From assembly GCA_023229525.1 (NCBI GenBank), contig JALNZC010000002.1, forward strand, positions 1 through 64,000: a stretch of DNA of 64,000 nt, written 5' to 3'. A program made the position numbers and the translations under genes. Source of the stretch: Bacteroidales bacterium (lineage in GTDB: Bacteria; Bacteroidota; Bacteroidia; Bacteroidales; FEN-979). How positions within the stretch are numbered: the stretch's first letter is position 1; every line of letters begins with the position of its first letter. Shown here piece after piece: positions 44,801-52,890 of the stretch. The notes under the pieces are model-generated. The model was not told the DNA's origin. It saw only the letters and a program-made list of their open reading frames with translations, and made no database searches.

Positions 44801-46440
44801 TAGGGACGGTTATCCCCCACCAGAAAAACGTTTTTAATACCGGGAACTTTATAAAATTTCTTTTCAACAACCTGCGGCGCTACTGTTTGCCCGCGATTGT
44901 TCTTATAAATGTCTTTGATCCTGTCGATGATCTGGTAATGTCCATCTTTTGAAATTTTAAAGACGTCGCCTGTAGCGAGCCAATAATCTTTTCTCTGGGA
45001 GTCAGGATAACAAATTGTATCCCCGGGACCGGCATCTTCCAGATAACGCCCGACATAATGTCCACTGATTTCAAGTTCGGAATCACCCCTTAGCCGGGTT
45101 GAAATTCCAGGCAAAGGGATTCCAACCGAAAAATCCCGGTATGTTCCTGAAGGGGTCATAGTGATACCACCTGTTGCTTCGGTCATTCCAAAACCGCTGT
45201 TGAGATGGATCCCATAGAGGTTGAAAAAATGGAAAACGGCCGGATCAAGATAACCCGCGGCTGAAAGTCCCCAGTGTAACCGGTTACCGACGACTTCCCT
45301 GACAGCTTTCTCACACAGATCCGGGTTCCCGACCGAACCGATGGTTTCCTGGCAACGATCGTACAGTTCCTGCCATCGCAATGGAATACTGATAAAACCT
45401 GAAGGATTCGTTTTCGGAAAAAGGGAAAGAAGGGTCTCAGCGGAAGTGTTTCCGGTGAAAATATAGGTTCCGTCCCAGAAAATTGCACCTGTCATTTCAA
45501 GATACCTGCCAAAGGTATGATAGAGGGGAAGATAGGAAAGAAAAAGTTCATTTCCCACTTCGGGTAAAGCAGCAGCACGGGCGAAACGTTTACTGACGAT
45601 ATTATAAATGGAAAAAGAGACTCCTTTCGGGAAACCGGTGCTACCTGATGTGAACATGGTCGTAGCAACCATGTTGTTTTGCCGGACCGGCTGACGGGCC
45701 AGTGTAACATCGTTATCCCACCTGGAAATTTTTTTCCCTTCCTCGACAAGATAAGGAATATTCCGGGTTTTCGAGGTAGCCGGCTGTAATGAGAATATCT
45801 GAAATTTAACATCCGTTTTATCGCGAATCTTTTCCAACAAGGCCAACCGGTCTTCGGTATCTGCGAGGGCAATGTTGATTTTCAATTCATTGAAAATCGA
45901 AAGTAATACGTCAATTTTAAAATGTGGGCTCAACGGTGTATCGAAAATGCCAAACATCAGGCAGGCAAGATCGGTGCAGGCACCCTCCAGGCAGTTTTCG
46001 GTATAAATAGCAACCCTTGGCTGGTTGGGTACTGTCCTGTAAAAACCACCCGCAATTTCGCGCAGGTGCCGGAAAATCTGCACATAGGTCCAATCAATAG
46101 CCAGGGCCGAAGACATGTCCTTGAACAGCACAAGATCCGGGTGAGCAGCTACGCGTTGTTCCATCATGTCGCGCAGGTTATAATCTATGCTTTGGATGAT
46201 CTTGAATACCCATTTGACCCATTCTTCACGCAATCTTGAAGTCTTTAGAGCCTTCAGAAATACCGGTTTTTTCGTAGTATTAAGAAAATCAAGCCAGAAA
46301 GGTTTCTTCAATGATTTTTCCCTTTTTGTATTGAAGATCAAGGAAGTAGATTTTATGATCTGCGTTACCAGATTTCCTTCGGCGGCGTCATCGTCTTTTT
46401 GACTTTTCCACTTTTCCAGTAAGGTCTCTAATTCAACCAT
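41851..46440 (-). CDS. Giant fusion: acyl-adenylate synthetase, helical region, kinase-like domain, GNAT acetyltransferase
   Basis: 1529 residues. Acyl-adenylate (ANL) domain at about 80-640, with TMFTSGSTGFPKG near 263, GFGMTEATGG near 420, TGDVFKISKDGHYQIIDR near 490 and a PKGSFNRK lysine near 613. A helical, repeat-like region follows (about 750-1000). At about 1040-1260 a kinase-like fold is suggested by a hinge-like TQYIGGLTAWDK and VPGSISPSNV, where kinases of the APH/ABC1 type have HGDLHPGNV; the catalytic Asp is Ser and the metal Asp is also absent. Residues about 1420-1525 form a GNAT domain with acetyl-CoA loop TASLQGKGIASGM. No signal or membrane segment. Flanked by icd and acn. 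Confidence 0.8.
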   Translation of the reverse strand: MVELETLLEKWKSQKDDDAAEGNLVTQIIKSTSLIFNTKREKSLKKPFWLDFLNTTKKPVFLKALKTSRLREEWVKWVFKIIQSIDYNLRDMMEQRVAAHPDLVLFKDMSSALAIDWTYVQIFRHLREIAGGFYRTVPNQPRVAIYTENCLEGACTDLACLMFGIFDTPLSPHFKIDVLLSIFNELKINIALADTEDRLALLEKIRDKTDVKFQIFSLQPATSKTRNIPYLVEEGKKISRWDNDVTLARQPVRQNNMVATTMFTSGSTGFPKGVSFSIYNIVSKRFARAAALPEVGNELFLSYLPLYHTFGRYLEMTGAIFWDGTYIFTGNTSAETLLSLFPKTNPSGFISIPLRWQELYDRCQETIGSVGNPDLCEKAVREVVGNRLHWGLSAAGYLDPAVFHFFNLYGIHLNSGFGMTEATGGITMTPSGTYRDFSVGIPLPGISTRLRGDSELEISGHYVGRYLEDAGPGDTICYPDSQRKDYWLATGDVFKISKDGHYQIIDRIKDIYKNNRGQTVAPQVVEKKFYKVPGIKNVFLVGDNRPYNVLLIVPDREDSLFRALSGENQEEYFHQIVMKANNDVATYERVINFTLLNRDFSGEKGEITPKGSFNRKVIESNFRDIIEKLYQSNTVRISGDGFTINIPKWLFRDLGILETDIVYQSHRLVNRRNRMALRIKKYKGNWFQVGDLRYFINSDLIDLGIFTRQPKIWTGNPELISFFPVKEGWDIPLGSISSNISLSGFRKLKQTFFPEFKSVRDNMLIRANNLLFNTYYRDFEEALVSLEELGKILGTAEPRLTTTLRHRLEALAYHPEEEIRCLAYRLILLKVPRPEDIAAMPPFIESGLSFLNEKSIREIASSNFGKHRLDALKQRLYYYRTNLKWPATKKRRRAFEDVLGMLYNFAVTHMEYYVPMRAELSRWILHKQDPYLSKIAEKYFYQLASVFEKEIESKSKPYSIASWKSKLVFEHGISDTEKQSITKIFRTTTFLHESIVLTFNEKGFDLAGIPDQGIWILRLLAYKEFKHYRLSINTIGGKHYDLHMVMSENPSKRPSPDTFYWLASLAGFPHEPAVAPLLGSSRPNLGILTTQYIGGLTAWDKIRELSEIHRSSGYIRANAWKKIFIKSFAVIFKAWHHSGYQIVPGSISPSNVSIPEMDFRENALVLSLAGWSKYKNTLSLVSPMLQDYYCKTASLYPWCRKQLDVNWIFDACIEALGIDEASGFLKNLQQDIGGKSMTCFDRADIQTFLDQYIQSSLKKYYLPVALFSAIDQYQDWYKMNQLTTLAAKEQTMGELMELYKLNQYLELVRFYFYRHTYFSESSSEIQTAFDFLIDRMHENHDGLAIQLIELSDLQSVLKESDDKNVFNRMVFPRIQGNGDIDFLKVGQLQKEHVVVRFPIQDKSGKRYTLREPIEPRETGQLYQLFFRENYPKDISDNDHQYIVTDETDKIIGGLTWRYLEDENVFLDGIVVTASLQGKGIASGMIKSFFTSMAARGVKIVKAHFLLGNYYLKHYFEVDKQWGALIKTLK

Positions 46441-46542
46441 TGTTCGTTCATCTTTGATTAAAAACTTTTATAAATTTATAACCTTATTTTTAAATAAAAA
46501 CTATTACATTTAAACTTCTAAATATATCGTTTATTTTACTTT

Positions 46543-46550
46543 CAAAATTA
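46543..46550 (-). promoter_or_regulatory. Possible -7 element for the fusion gene
   Basis: Minus-strand TAATTTTG (TAnnTTTG), about 103 bp before the start codon, in the AT-rich 117-bp divergent region with acn. I see no good -7 match on the acn side. Confidence 0.3.
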
Positions 46551-46557
46551 GTTATTT

Positions 46558-48819
46558 ATGTTACTCAATACTAAATCGATACAGGACACTTACAAAAAAA
46601 TCGAGGAGGGTGTTTCCAGAGCAAAATTGATGTTGGAAAAACCGTTGACACTTACAGAAAAGATTTTGTATGGTCATTTATTTGAAGGGAGTTTGAAAAA
46701 AACCTATATACGGGGGAAGGATTATGTGAATTTTTTGCCTGACCGGGTGGCCATGCAGGATGCCACTGCCCAGATGGCCCTTTTGCAGTTTATGACTGCT
46801 GGCAAGAGAGCGTCAGCCGTTCCGGCAACAGTTCACTGCGACCATCTGATCCAGGCTCAACTTGGCGTTAAGACTGACCTGACCACCGCCCTGGTTCAAA
46901 ACAAGGAGGTTTATCATTTTCTTGAAACAGTCTCTGCAAAGTATGGTATTGGTTTCTGGAAACCCGGTGCAGGGATCATTCATCAGGTGGTTTTTGAAAA
47001 TTATGCCTTTCCCGGGGGGATGATGATCGGGACCGATTCACATACACCCAATGCCGGCGGGCTTTGCATGGTTGCGATTGGTGTTGGCGGGGCTGATGCG
47101 GTTGACGTTATGGCTGCCATGCCGCTTGAACTTAAAATGCCGAAAATTCTGGGCGTTGAATTAACCGGGAAACTCAGCGGATGGGCTTCACCTAAAGATA
47201 TAATTCTGAAACTCTCCGGACTATTGACTGTTAAAGGGGGCACCGGATTTATCATTGAATATTTTGGCGAGGGTGCAGAATCGCTTTCCTGCACAGGTAA
47301 AGGAACCATCTGCAACATGGGCGCTGAGGTAGGTGCCACTTGTTCATTGTTCAGCTATGATCAAAAAATGAAGGCGTATCTTGTGGCAACCGGACGGGAA
47401 GAGGTTGCAGCACTTGCTGATCAATACAGAGACAACCTGGTACCGGATACCGCCATTTATAAGAATCCGCAGGCTTATTATGACCAATACATTAAACTTG
47501 ATCTTTCGACCATTGAGCCCTATATCAACGGTCCCTATTCGCCGGATATAGCTCATCCCATATCGGAATTCAAAGCGTTCATTATAGACAGTAAATATCC
47601 GGAGACATTGGAAGTAGGGTTGATCGGCTCATGTACCAATTCCTCATACGAAGATATCTCACGCGCAGCTTCCATAGCCAGACAAGCAAGAGCAAAAAAT
47701 CTTAAGGTCAGGTCGGAGTTTATCATTACACCCGGATCGGAGCAGATCAGGTTTACCTGTGAACGTGACGGGTTACTTGAAGTTTTCAGCGATATCGGCG
47801 GTGTGATCATGGCGAACGCTTGTGGTCCATGTATTGGTCAGTGGTCAAGGAAAATGGATAATCCCGAACGCAAAAATTCGATACTGAACTCCTTTAACCG
47901 GAATTTTGCGAAACGTAACGATGGAAATGCCAGTACCCACAGTTTCATCGCATCCCCGGAAATCGTCACTGCCCTGACCCTTGCAGGTAATCTTACCTTC
48001 AACCCGCTGAAAGATACCCTGGTAAATGAACAGGGAAGGGAAGTGAAACTGGATGAACCGTCCGGTCATGAACTTCCTCCGAAAGGATTTGCCATGAAAG
48101 ATACCGGATACGTGGCCCCTCCGAAGGATCCCTCCATGGTTTCCGTTCAGATAGAACCTGATTCCGATCGCTTACAGTTGCTGGAACCTTTTGAACCCTG
48201 GAATGGGAAAGATATTACCGGTCTGCGTCTCCTGATCAAGGCCAAAGGAAAGTGTACCACCGACCATATTTCCATGGCCGGACCTTGGCTCAAGTATCGC
48301 GGACACCTCGATAATATTTCAAACAACCTCTTGATGGGAGCCCTTAACTTCTTTAATGAAAAGACCAATTCCGTGAAGAATGTCGAAACCGGTGAATATA
48401 ATGAGGTTTCTAAGATCGCCAGGTATTATAAAGCGAAGTGCATACCTACGATGATTGTCGGTGATGAAAATTATGGTGAAGGATCCTCCCGGGAACATGC
48501 TGCAATGGAGCCACGACATCTTGGCGTCCGCATAGTACTGGTAAAATCGTTTGCCCGTATCCATGAAACAAACCTGAAAAAACAGGGAATTCTTGCCCTG
48601 ACTTTTACTGATCTTGAAGATTATAATAAGATTCGCGAGGAAGATCAGTTTGATCTTATCGGGTTGGATAAATTTTCACCCGGAATCCCATTGGAATTAA
48701 TCATCTATCATTCAGACGGAATGTCCGAGGTTATCGCTCTCAATCACAGTTACAACGACCAGCAGATCAAATGGTTCAAGGCAGGCGGCGCCCTTAATTT
48801 TATGAAAACCTTAAAATAG
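46558..48819 (+). CDS. acn: Aconitate hydratase, mitochondrial-type
   Basis: A 753-residue aconitase. The 4Fe-4S ligands are in IGSCTNSSYED (about residue 360) and ANACGPCIGQW (about 422). The catalytic segments DSHTPNAGG (about 160) and EGSSREHAAMEPRHLG (about 643) are intact. It interconverts citrate and isocitrate. Length and order match the mitochondrial/AcnA-like single-chain form rather than AcnB. Divergent from the fusion gene across 117 bp. Confidence 0.97.
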   Translation: MLLNTKSIQDTYKKIEEGVSRAKLMLEKPLTLTEKILYGHLFEGSLKKTYIRGKDYVNFLPDRVAMQDATAQMALLQFMTAGKRASAVPATVHCDHLIQAQLGVKTDLTTALVQNKEVYHFLETVSAKYGIGFWKPGAGIIHQVVFENYAFPGGMMIGTDSHTPNAGGLCMVAIGVGGADAVDVMAAMPLELKMPKILGVELTGKLSGWASPKDIILKLSGLLTVKGGTGFIIEYFGEGAESLSCTGKGTICNMGAEVGATCSLFSYDQKMKAYLVATGREEVAALADQYRDNLVPDTAIYKNPQAYYDQYIKLDLSTIEPYINGPYSPDIAHPISEFKAFIIDSKYPETLEVGLIGSCTNSSYEDISRAASIARQARAKNLKVRSEFIITPGSEQIRFTCERDGLLEVFSDIGGVIMANACGPCIGQWSRKMDNPERKNSILNSFNRNFAKRNDGNASTHSFIASPEIVTALTLAGNLTFNPLKDTLVNEQGREVKLDEPSGHELPPKGFAMKDTGYVAPPKDPSMVSVQIEPDSDRLQLLEPFEPWNGKDITGLRLLIKAKGKCTTDHISMAGPWLKYRGHLDNISNNLLMGALNFFNEKTNSVKNVETGEYNEVSKIARYYKAKCIPTMIVGDENYGEGSSREHAAMEPRHLGVRIVLVKSFARIHETNLKKQGILALTFTDLEDYNKIREEDQFDLIGLDKFSPGIPLELIIYHSDGMSEVIALNHSYNDQQIKWFKAGGALNFMKTLK

Positions 48820-48823
48820 AATA

Positions 48824-49180
48824 TCAGGAATCCTGTTTTATCTGCGGGTAATTTTTTTCCATATACCTGCTGACCCAATAACCAGCCATCCGACGTGGCA
48901 TTAACCGGGTAAGAATAAAAAACTGGAGACGGTTTTTTCATCCTGGTATGCAGACCGCTGTTTTACCGAGTTTTTTCAATCCATAGCGGGCAATATCCAG
49001 TGGATCCATAAGGCTGATATTCCTTGATAGAATATGGGGTTGTGTCGACCAGAACATCGGTGTCGAGGTGGTGCCTGCACAGCCAACAGCTCCGGCCACA
49101 ACTGCCCACTCCCCATATTTATTGTGAAAGGCATCCATGGAATTTTTTATCTTTGGCAACTGTGAAAACAGTCGGTACAT
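48824..49180 (-). pseudogene. Decayed short-chain dehydrogenase with internal deletion and nonsense codon
   Basis: From the ATG at 49180 the frame reads MYRLFSQLPK, then YGEWAVVAGA, the start of an SDR Rossmann fold. It jumps at once to CAGTTSTPMFWSTQPH, the segment that normally follows the catalytic Tyr/Lys, so roughly 120 or more codons of the core are missing. After CIPG there is an in-frame TGA, then KNRLQFFILTRLMPRRMAGYW and a final stop. The tail resembles 3-oxoacyl reductase-like SDRs. It lies beside the DUF1214-sulfotransferase-SDR group and may once have belonged to it. Confidence 0.7.
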
Positions 49181-49230
49181 GATTTTTCGGAGATCAGTTT
49201 TCGTTGCAATAATACTTAAATCTTTCAATA

Positions 49231-50400
49231 ATGAAGGGATTGCTCTTTTTCTTTTTAAGGATGTTGAAATTCTTTCACAACATCCGGATGAAACTGTCCG
49301 GAAAAACTGAAGATGATCTTCATGCTCAAAGAGTTGTTGGAGGTGAATCCTGGGAAGAGTTTTGTAATAACCTGAAAACGGCCGGCGCCTCTTTACTTTA
49401 TCCGGGAACACCGCGTGATGCTTTTAACCAGGCGGAAGGGCTGAGATACCTGACACGACTTACACGCGGCGGATTGGAAGCCTTTGTGGAATTTTGCGAT
49501 CCGGCATTTCCGGTATTGCGTCGCATGGCACATGAAACGATAAAACTCGGAGCCGATAACCCCGACAATTATTATTTCAATGCACAGATCAGCGGTAAAT
49601 ATTCGTACCGCATCCGTGGAAAAAGAAACACAGTTCATTATATCGGTTTTTTTACTCAGAATGGAAATTACGGATCGACGGGTGGACTGGCTCCCAGTGG
49701 TGCGTTGGAAGATTCCGAACTAAAAATCGAGGAAGACGGCAGTTTCGAGATCATCCTCAGTAAATCTCGGGCTGGTAAAAACTGGTTAAAAACCGAAGAT
49801 GCAACTACAATGGTTTTGGTGCGGCAGACATTCTTTGACCGGTTCGCCGAAACTCCGGCTGAAATTCTTATTGAAAATCTGGATGGCAGAACACAACCGG
49901 ATCCCATTACCCCGGCTATGATCGATGAAGGATTGAAGACAGTATCCTTGTTTGTAGCCGGGGCCTCCTTGCTTTTCGCACGATGGGCGAAAGGGTTTCA
50001 AAAGCATACCAACCGGTTACCTTTGTTTGATCCTGAAGTTTCCAATGCCGCAGGTGGAGATGCACAAATTATTTATTACCACAGTTATTGGAGATTGGCT
50101 GTGGATGAAGCCCTGGTAATCGAAGTTATGCCACCGGATTGCGATTCATGGAATTTTCAACTCAACAATTACTGGATGGAATCGCTTGATTATAGATATT
50201 TTACAATTTGTATCAATAAAGCATCGGCCCACTATGAAGCAGATGGATCAGTCAGGGTTGTCGTTGCCCATTCCGACCCGGGAATTCCGAACTGGATCAA
50301 TACATGCAATCACACCGAAGGGACCATGCTCTGGCGATGGTACCGGTTGAAAGATAGTGCACAAGCGATGGAACCGGCATGTAAAGTAATTAAGAATTAG
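49231..50400 (+). CDS. DUF1214 domain-containing protein
   Basis: A 389-residue protein. The C-terminal third has the DUF1214 pattern: MPPDCDSWNFQLNNYWMESLDYR and VVVAHSDPGIPNWINTCNHTEGTMLWRWY. The middle contains YYFNAQISGKYSYRIRGKRNTVHYIGF. There is a hydrophobic N-terminal patch but no clear signal. Function is unknown; proteins of this type occur near lipid and sterol genes in actinobacteria (recollection, not checked). It starts 50 bp from the divergent SDR relic and is followed by the sulfotransferase 62 bp later. Confidence 0.82.
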   Translation: MKGLLFFFLRMLKFFHNIRMKLSGKTEDDLHAQRVVGGESWEEFCNNLKTAGASLLYPGTPRDAFNQAEGLRYLTRLTRGGLEAFVEFCDPAFPVLRRMAHETIKLGADNPDNYYFNAQISGKYSYRIRGKRNTVHYIGFFTQNGNYGSTGGLAPSGALEDSELKIEEDGSFEIILSKSRAGKNWLKTEDATTMVLVRQTFFDRFAETPAEILIENLDGRTQPDPITPAMIDEGLKTVSLFVAGASLLFARWAKGFQKHTNRLPLFDPEVSNAAGGDAQIIYYHSYWRLAVDEALVIEVMPPDCDSWNFQLNNYWMESLDYRYFTICINKASAHYEADGSVRVVVAHSDPGIPNWINTCNHTEGTMLWRWYRLKDSAQAMEPACKVIKN

Positions 50401-50429
50401 GTATGACGGATTAGGAATTAATTGATAAT
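50388..50429 (+). repeat. Degenerate AATTAGG-type heptamer run at the DUF1214 stop
   Basis: AATTAAG, AATTAGG, TATGACG, GATTAGG, AATTAAT, TGATAAT; looser than the other arrays. It includes the stop codon TAG at 50398-50400. Confidence 0.4.
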
Positions 50430-50462
50430 TATACATTGTTCATTAATATTACTTGAAATACA

Positions 50463-51779
50463 ATGGCTGGAGAGAGTTTCAGGAAAAGTCCATGGTGGTT
50501 TAATGGGGTGAATGTGGTATGGAAAAAAACCTATTTTTTAGGAACAAAGATCAAGCTGGACAAAGATGAAATGATCAAAACCGCCAGGGCGAAGACGGGC
50601 CTGCACGATCTCGGCAAAGAGTTCATGGATGAACCGTTGGAAAGACTTATTACTTCAATCAATAAAGAAGCTAACCTCCATCCGGTCGGAAGATTTATTA
50701 CCCGGGAACGGTTTGTGAGTTTATTATGTATCCGTCTTCGCGCTGAATATTTTTTCAGGAAATATCCCCGGATCCTTGAACAAGATCTTTACCCTGCCTG
50801 GATCATCATTGGATTGCAACGTACCGGTACCACAAAGCTTCAACGTCTGCTGGCAGCCGATCCGGATCACCGGGTCATCCCCAGTTGGGAAGTGATCAAC
50901 CCCGTTCCCATCAACATGGATTATTTTGAAAATACACATCAACTCCTGGATCATAATCCAGAATCCAGTATCCAGAATCCAACATCCAGCATCCTTTATC
51001 CTGATCCTCTCCGCGTGAAGATCGCCAATACCTCCGTCAATGCTGTGAAATTCATGTCACCCGGTTTCTTTGCCATTCATCCGATCGATACAATGGAGCC
51101 CGAAGAAGATATTCTGTTGCTTGACATCAGTTTTTTAAGCACCACTCCGGAAGCTATGATGCAGGTGCCTTCCTATGCATCCTGGCTGGAACAAACCGAT
51201 CAATCGCCGGCCTACGCTTATGCCGTGAAACTGCTGAAATTTCTGCAATGGATTAAACCGGCCAGAAGGTGGGTGCTGAAGACACCGCACCACCTGGAAT
51301 TTCCCGATCTGATCGAAAAGTATTTTGGGAAAGTGCACTTCCTTTGGCCTCACCGGAGGATCTATGAGTCGGTTCCTTCATTCCTAAGTATGGTCACATA
51401 CAACCAGATGATTTTCAGTGATCATGTGGATGAGCAACAGGTTGCCCAGCACTGGATCAGGAAGACCGGTTATATGCTACAGAAAGCGCTCGATTACCGG
51501 AACAAGGGAAATAATCAAGAGAAGTTCCTCGATATATACTACAAAAATTTCATAAATGATCCAATCGATACATTGTCAGGAATTTACTCAATGGATGGCG
51601 GGTTAACTCCCGAACTTATTACACGGTTTAATCAGCATGAACGTGATCATCCGCATCGAAAATATGGTGCCCATCAATATTCGCTTGCCGATTTCGGGTT
51701 GACCGAGGCCGATATCGACCAACATACCACTTCCTATCAACAATTTATTTTGCAACACAATGGCTGGGATCAGGCATAA
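50463..51779 (+). CDS. Sulfotransferase family protein (Sulfotransfer_3 type)
   Basis: A 438-residue protein. The PAPS 5'-phosphosulfate loop is IIGLQRTGTTKLQRLL near residue 118, and the 3'-phosphate region is WPHRRIYESVPSFLSM near 298. KTPHHLEFPDLI precedes it. Residues about 164-181 (NPESSIQNPTSSILYP) are encoded by an in-frame heptamer array and have no obvious counterpart in the family. The likely role is transfer of sulfate from PAPS to a hydroxyl on a lipid or sterol-like acceptor. It overlaps the SDR gene by 20 bp. Confidence 0.85.
   Translation: MAGESFRKSPWWFNGVNVVWKKTYFLGTKIKLDKDEMIKTARAKTGLHDLGKEFMDEPLERLITSINKEANLHPVGRFITRERFVSLLCIRLRAEYFFRKYPRILEQDLYPAWIIIGLQRTGTTKLQRLLAADPDHRVIPSWEVINPVPINMDYFENTHQLLDHNPESSIQNPTSSILYPDPLRVKIANTSVNAVKFMSPGFFAIHPIDTMEPEEDILLLDISFLSTTPEAMMQVPSYASWLEQTDQSPAYAYAVKLLKFLQWIKPARRWVLKTPHHLEFPDLIEKYFGKVHFLWPHRRIYESVPSFLSMVTYNQMIFSDHVDEQQVAQHWIRKTGYMLQKALDYRNKGNNQEKFLDIYYKNFINDPIDTLSGIYSMDGGLTPELITRFNQHERDHPHRKYGAHQYSLADFGLTEADIDQHTTSYQQFILQHNGWDQA
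50956..51004 (+). repeat. In-frame ATCC-family heptamer array inside the sulfotransferase
   Basis: Seven words in register: ATCCAGA, ATCCAGT, ATCCAGA, ATCCAAC, ATCCAGC, ATCCTTT, ATCCTGA. They lie in the coding sense with no stop codon in the used frame. Confidence 0.88.
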
Positions 51780-52863
51780 AAAATATGATAATCCTTTCAT
51801 CGCGACGGTTACGGGGATAACCGATCTTTTCAGAAAATATGAACCGGCGGGAACCCTTAAACACAGCGACAGGCTTGAAGGAAAAACCGTACTTGTTGAC
51901 GGATCCAGCTCAGGACTTGGATTTGCTGTTGCCACTGAATGTGCACGCCGGGGCGCCAGGGTGATAATGGCGTGTCGGAGCGGAATACCAGAGAAAGGGG
52001 AGAAGATAAAACAATTGACCGGGAACCCGAAGATACACATGCTTCCCGTCGACTTTTCCGATATCAATTCGATACGTCATCTGGCAGTTGTCATCCATAA
52101 TCAGTTTGCCCCGATTGACATTTATATCTGCAATGCAGGCATTGTTCCTAAACAAAGTCGCAAAACGAGTCAAGGACTTGAAGAGATGTTCATGGTCAAT
52201 TATTTCTCGAAATTCATCTTTGTTAACCTTCTGTTTGGGAATAGACTTTTGAACAAAAGAACAAAAGAACAATCGAATATTGAAGTCCGTACGAAGCATA
52301 ACAGGAATCATGAATCAGCTCTAAATCAACCGAAACCTGCATCCTGTATCCTTTATCCTGCATCCGGTATCCAGCATCCGGTTCCACGAATCATCTTCAT
52401 TGCCTCGGAAAGTCACCGCAATCCGGAAAAGTTTGAATGGGATGCTTTCGGGAAATATCAAGATTACTCTATCGGCAAATCAGTTGAATTGTACGGTTAT
52501 TACAAATTATTACTGACGACCTTTGTGAAAGAACTTTCGCGGCGATTGAATCCGGATCCGGAAATCCGGTGTCCGGTATTTGTATTGTGTCCCGGACCGG
52601 TGAACTCAAATATCGCACGTGAGGCGCCCGGATTTTTTAAACCTCTTTTAAAACTTGTTTTTACTATTTTCTTTAAATCACCGGTCAAAGCTGCAATACC
52701 GGTGATATACCTGGCAGCCTCCCCGGATGTTGAAGGTAAACCATTTGACTACCTTTTCCTGATGAACCGTAAATCGATCGATGAAAAAGCAGCCGCTCCG
52801 GAAAACGGTAAACGTTTATGGGAATTATCCGAAAAACTATTGCAAAGTATTGAAAATGCGTAA
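51760..52863 (+). CDS. Short-chain dehydrogenase/reductase with array-derived insert
   Basis: A 367-residue SDR related to the retinol-dehydrogenase/protochlorophyllide-reductase-like group. The cofactor loop reads VDGSSSGLG (about residues 47-55), with Asp in place of the usual Thr of TGxxxGxG. NAG lies near 126. The catalytic Ser is in FIASESH and the YxxxK in YGYYK near 244. Between them is an insert (about 163-207) encoded by two arrays, an 8-mer (GAACAAAA-type) and a 7-mer. It overlaps the sulfotransferase by 20 bp, so the two are translationally coupled. Confidence 0.85.
   Translation: MAGIRHKKYDNPFIATVTGITDLFRKYEPAGTLKHSDRLEGKTVLVDGSSSGLGFAVATECARRGARVIMACRSGIPEKGEKIKQLTGNPKIHMLPVDFSDINSIRHLAVVIHNQFAPIDIYICNAGIVPKQSRKTSQGLEEMFMVNYFSKFIFVNLLFGNRLLNKRTKEQSNIEVRTKHNRNHESALNQPKPASCILYPASGIQHPVPRIIFIASESHRNPEKFEWDAFGKYQDYSIGKSVELYGYYKLLLTTFVKELSRRLNPDPEIRCPVFVLCPGPVNSNIAREAPGFFKPLLKLVFTIFFKSPVKAAIPVIYLAASPDVEGKPFDYLFLMNRKSIDEKAAAPENGKRLWELSEKLLQSIENA
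52251..52282 (+). repeat. In-frame octamer array in the SDR
   Basis: GAACAAAA, GAACAAAA, GAACAATC, GAATATTG in 8-bp register. Confidence 0.6.
52341..52382 (+). repeat. In-frame ATCC-family heptamer array in the SDR
   Basis: Six words: ATCCTGT, ATCCTTT, ATCCTGC, ATCCGGT, ATCCAGC, ATCCGGT. At 42 bp the array adds exactly 14 codons (part of PASCILYPASGIQHP). Confidence 0.88.
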
Positions 52864-52890
52864 AATGGCCTTAACGGTAAGGATTGTTAT

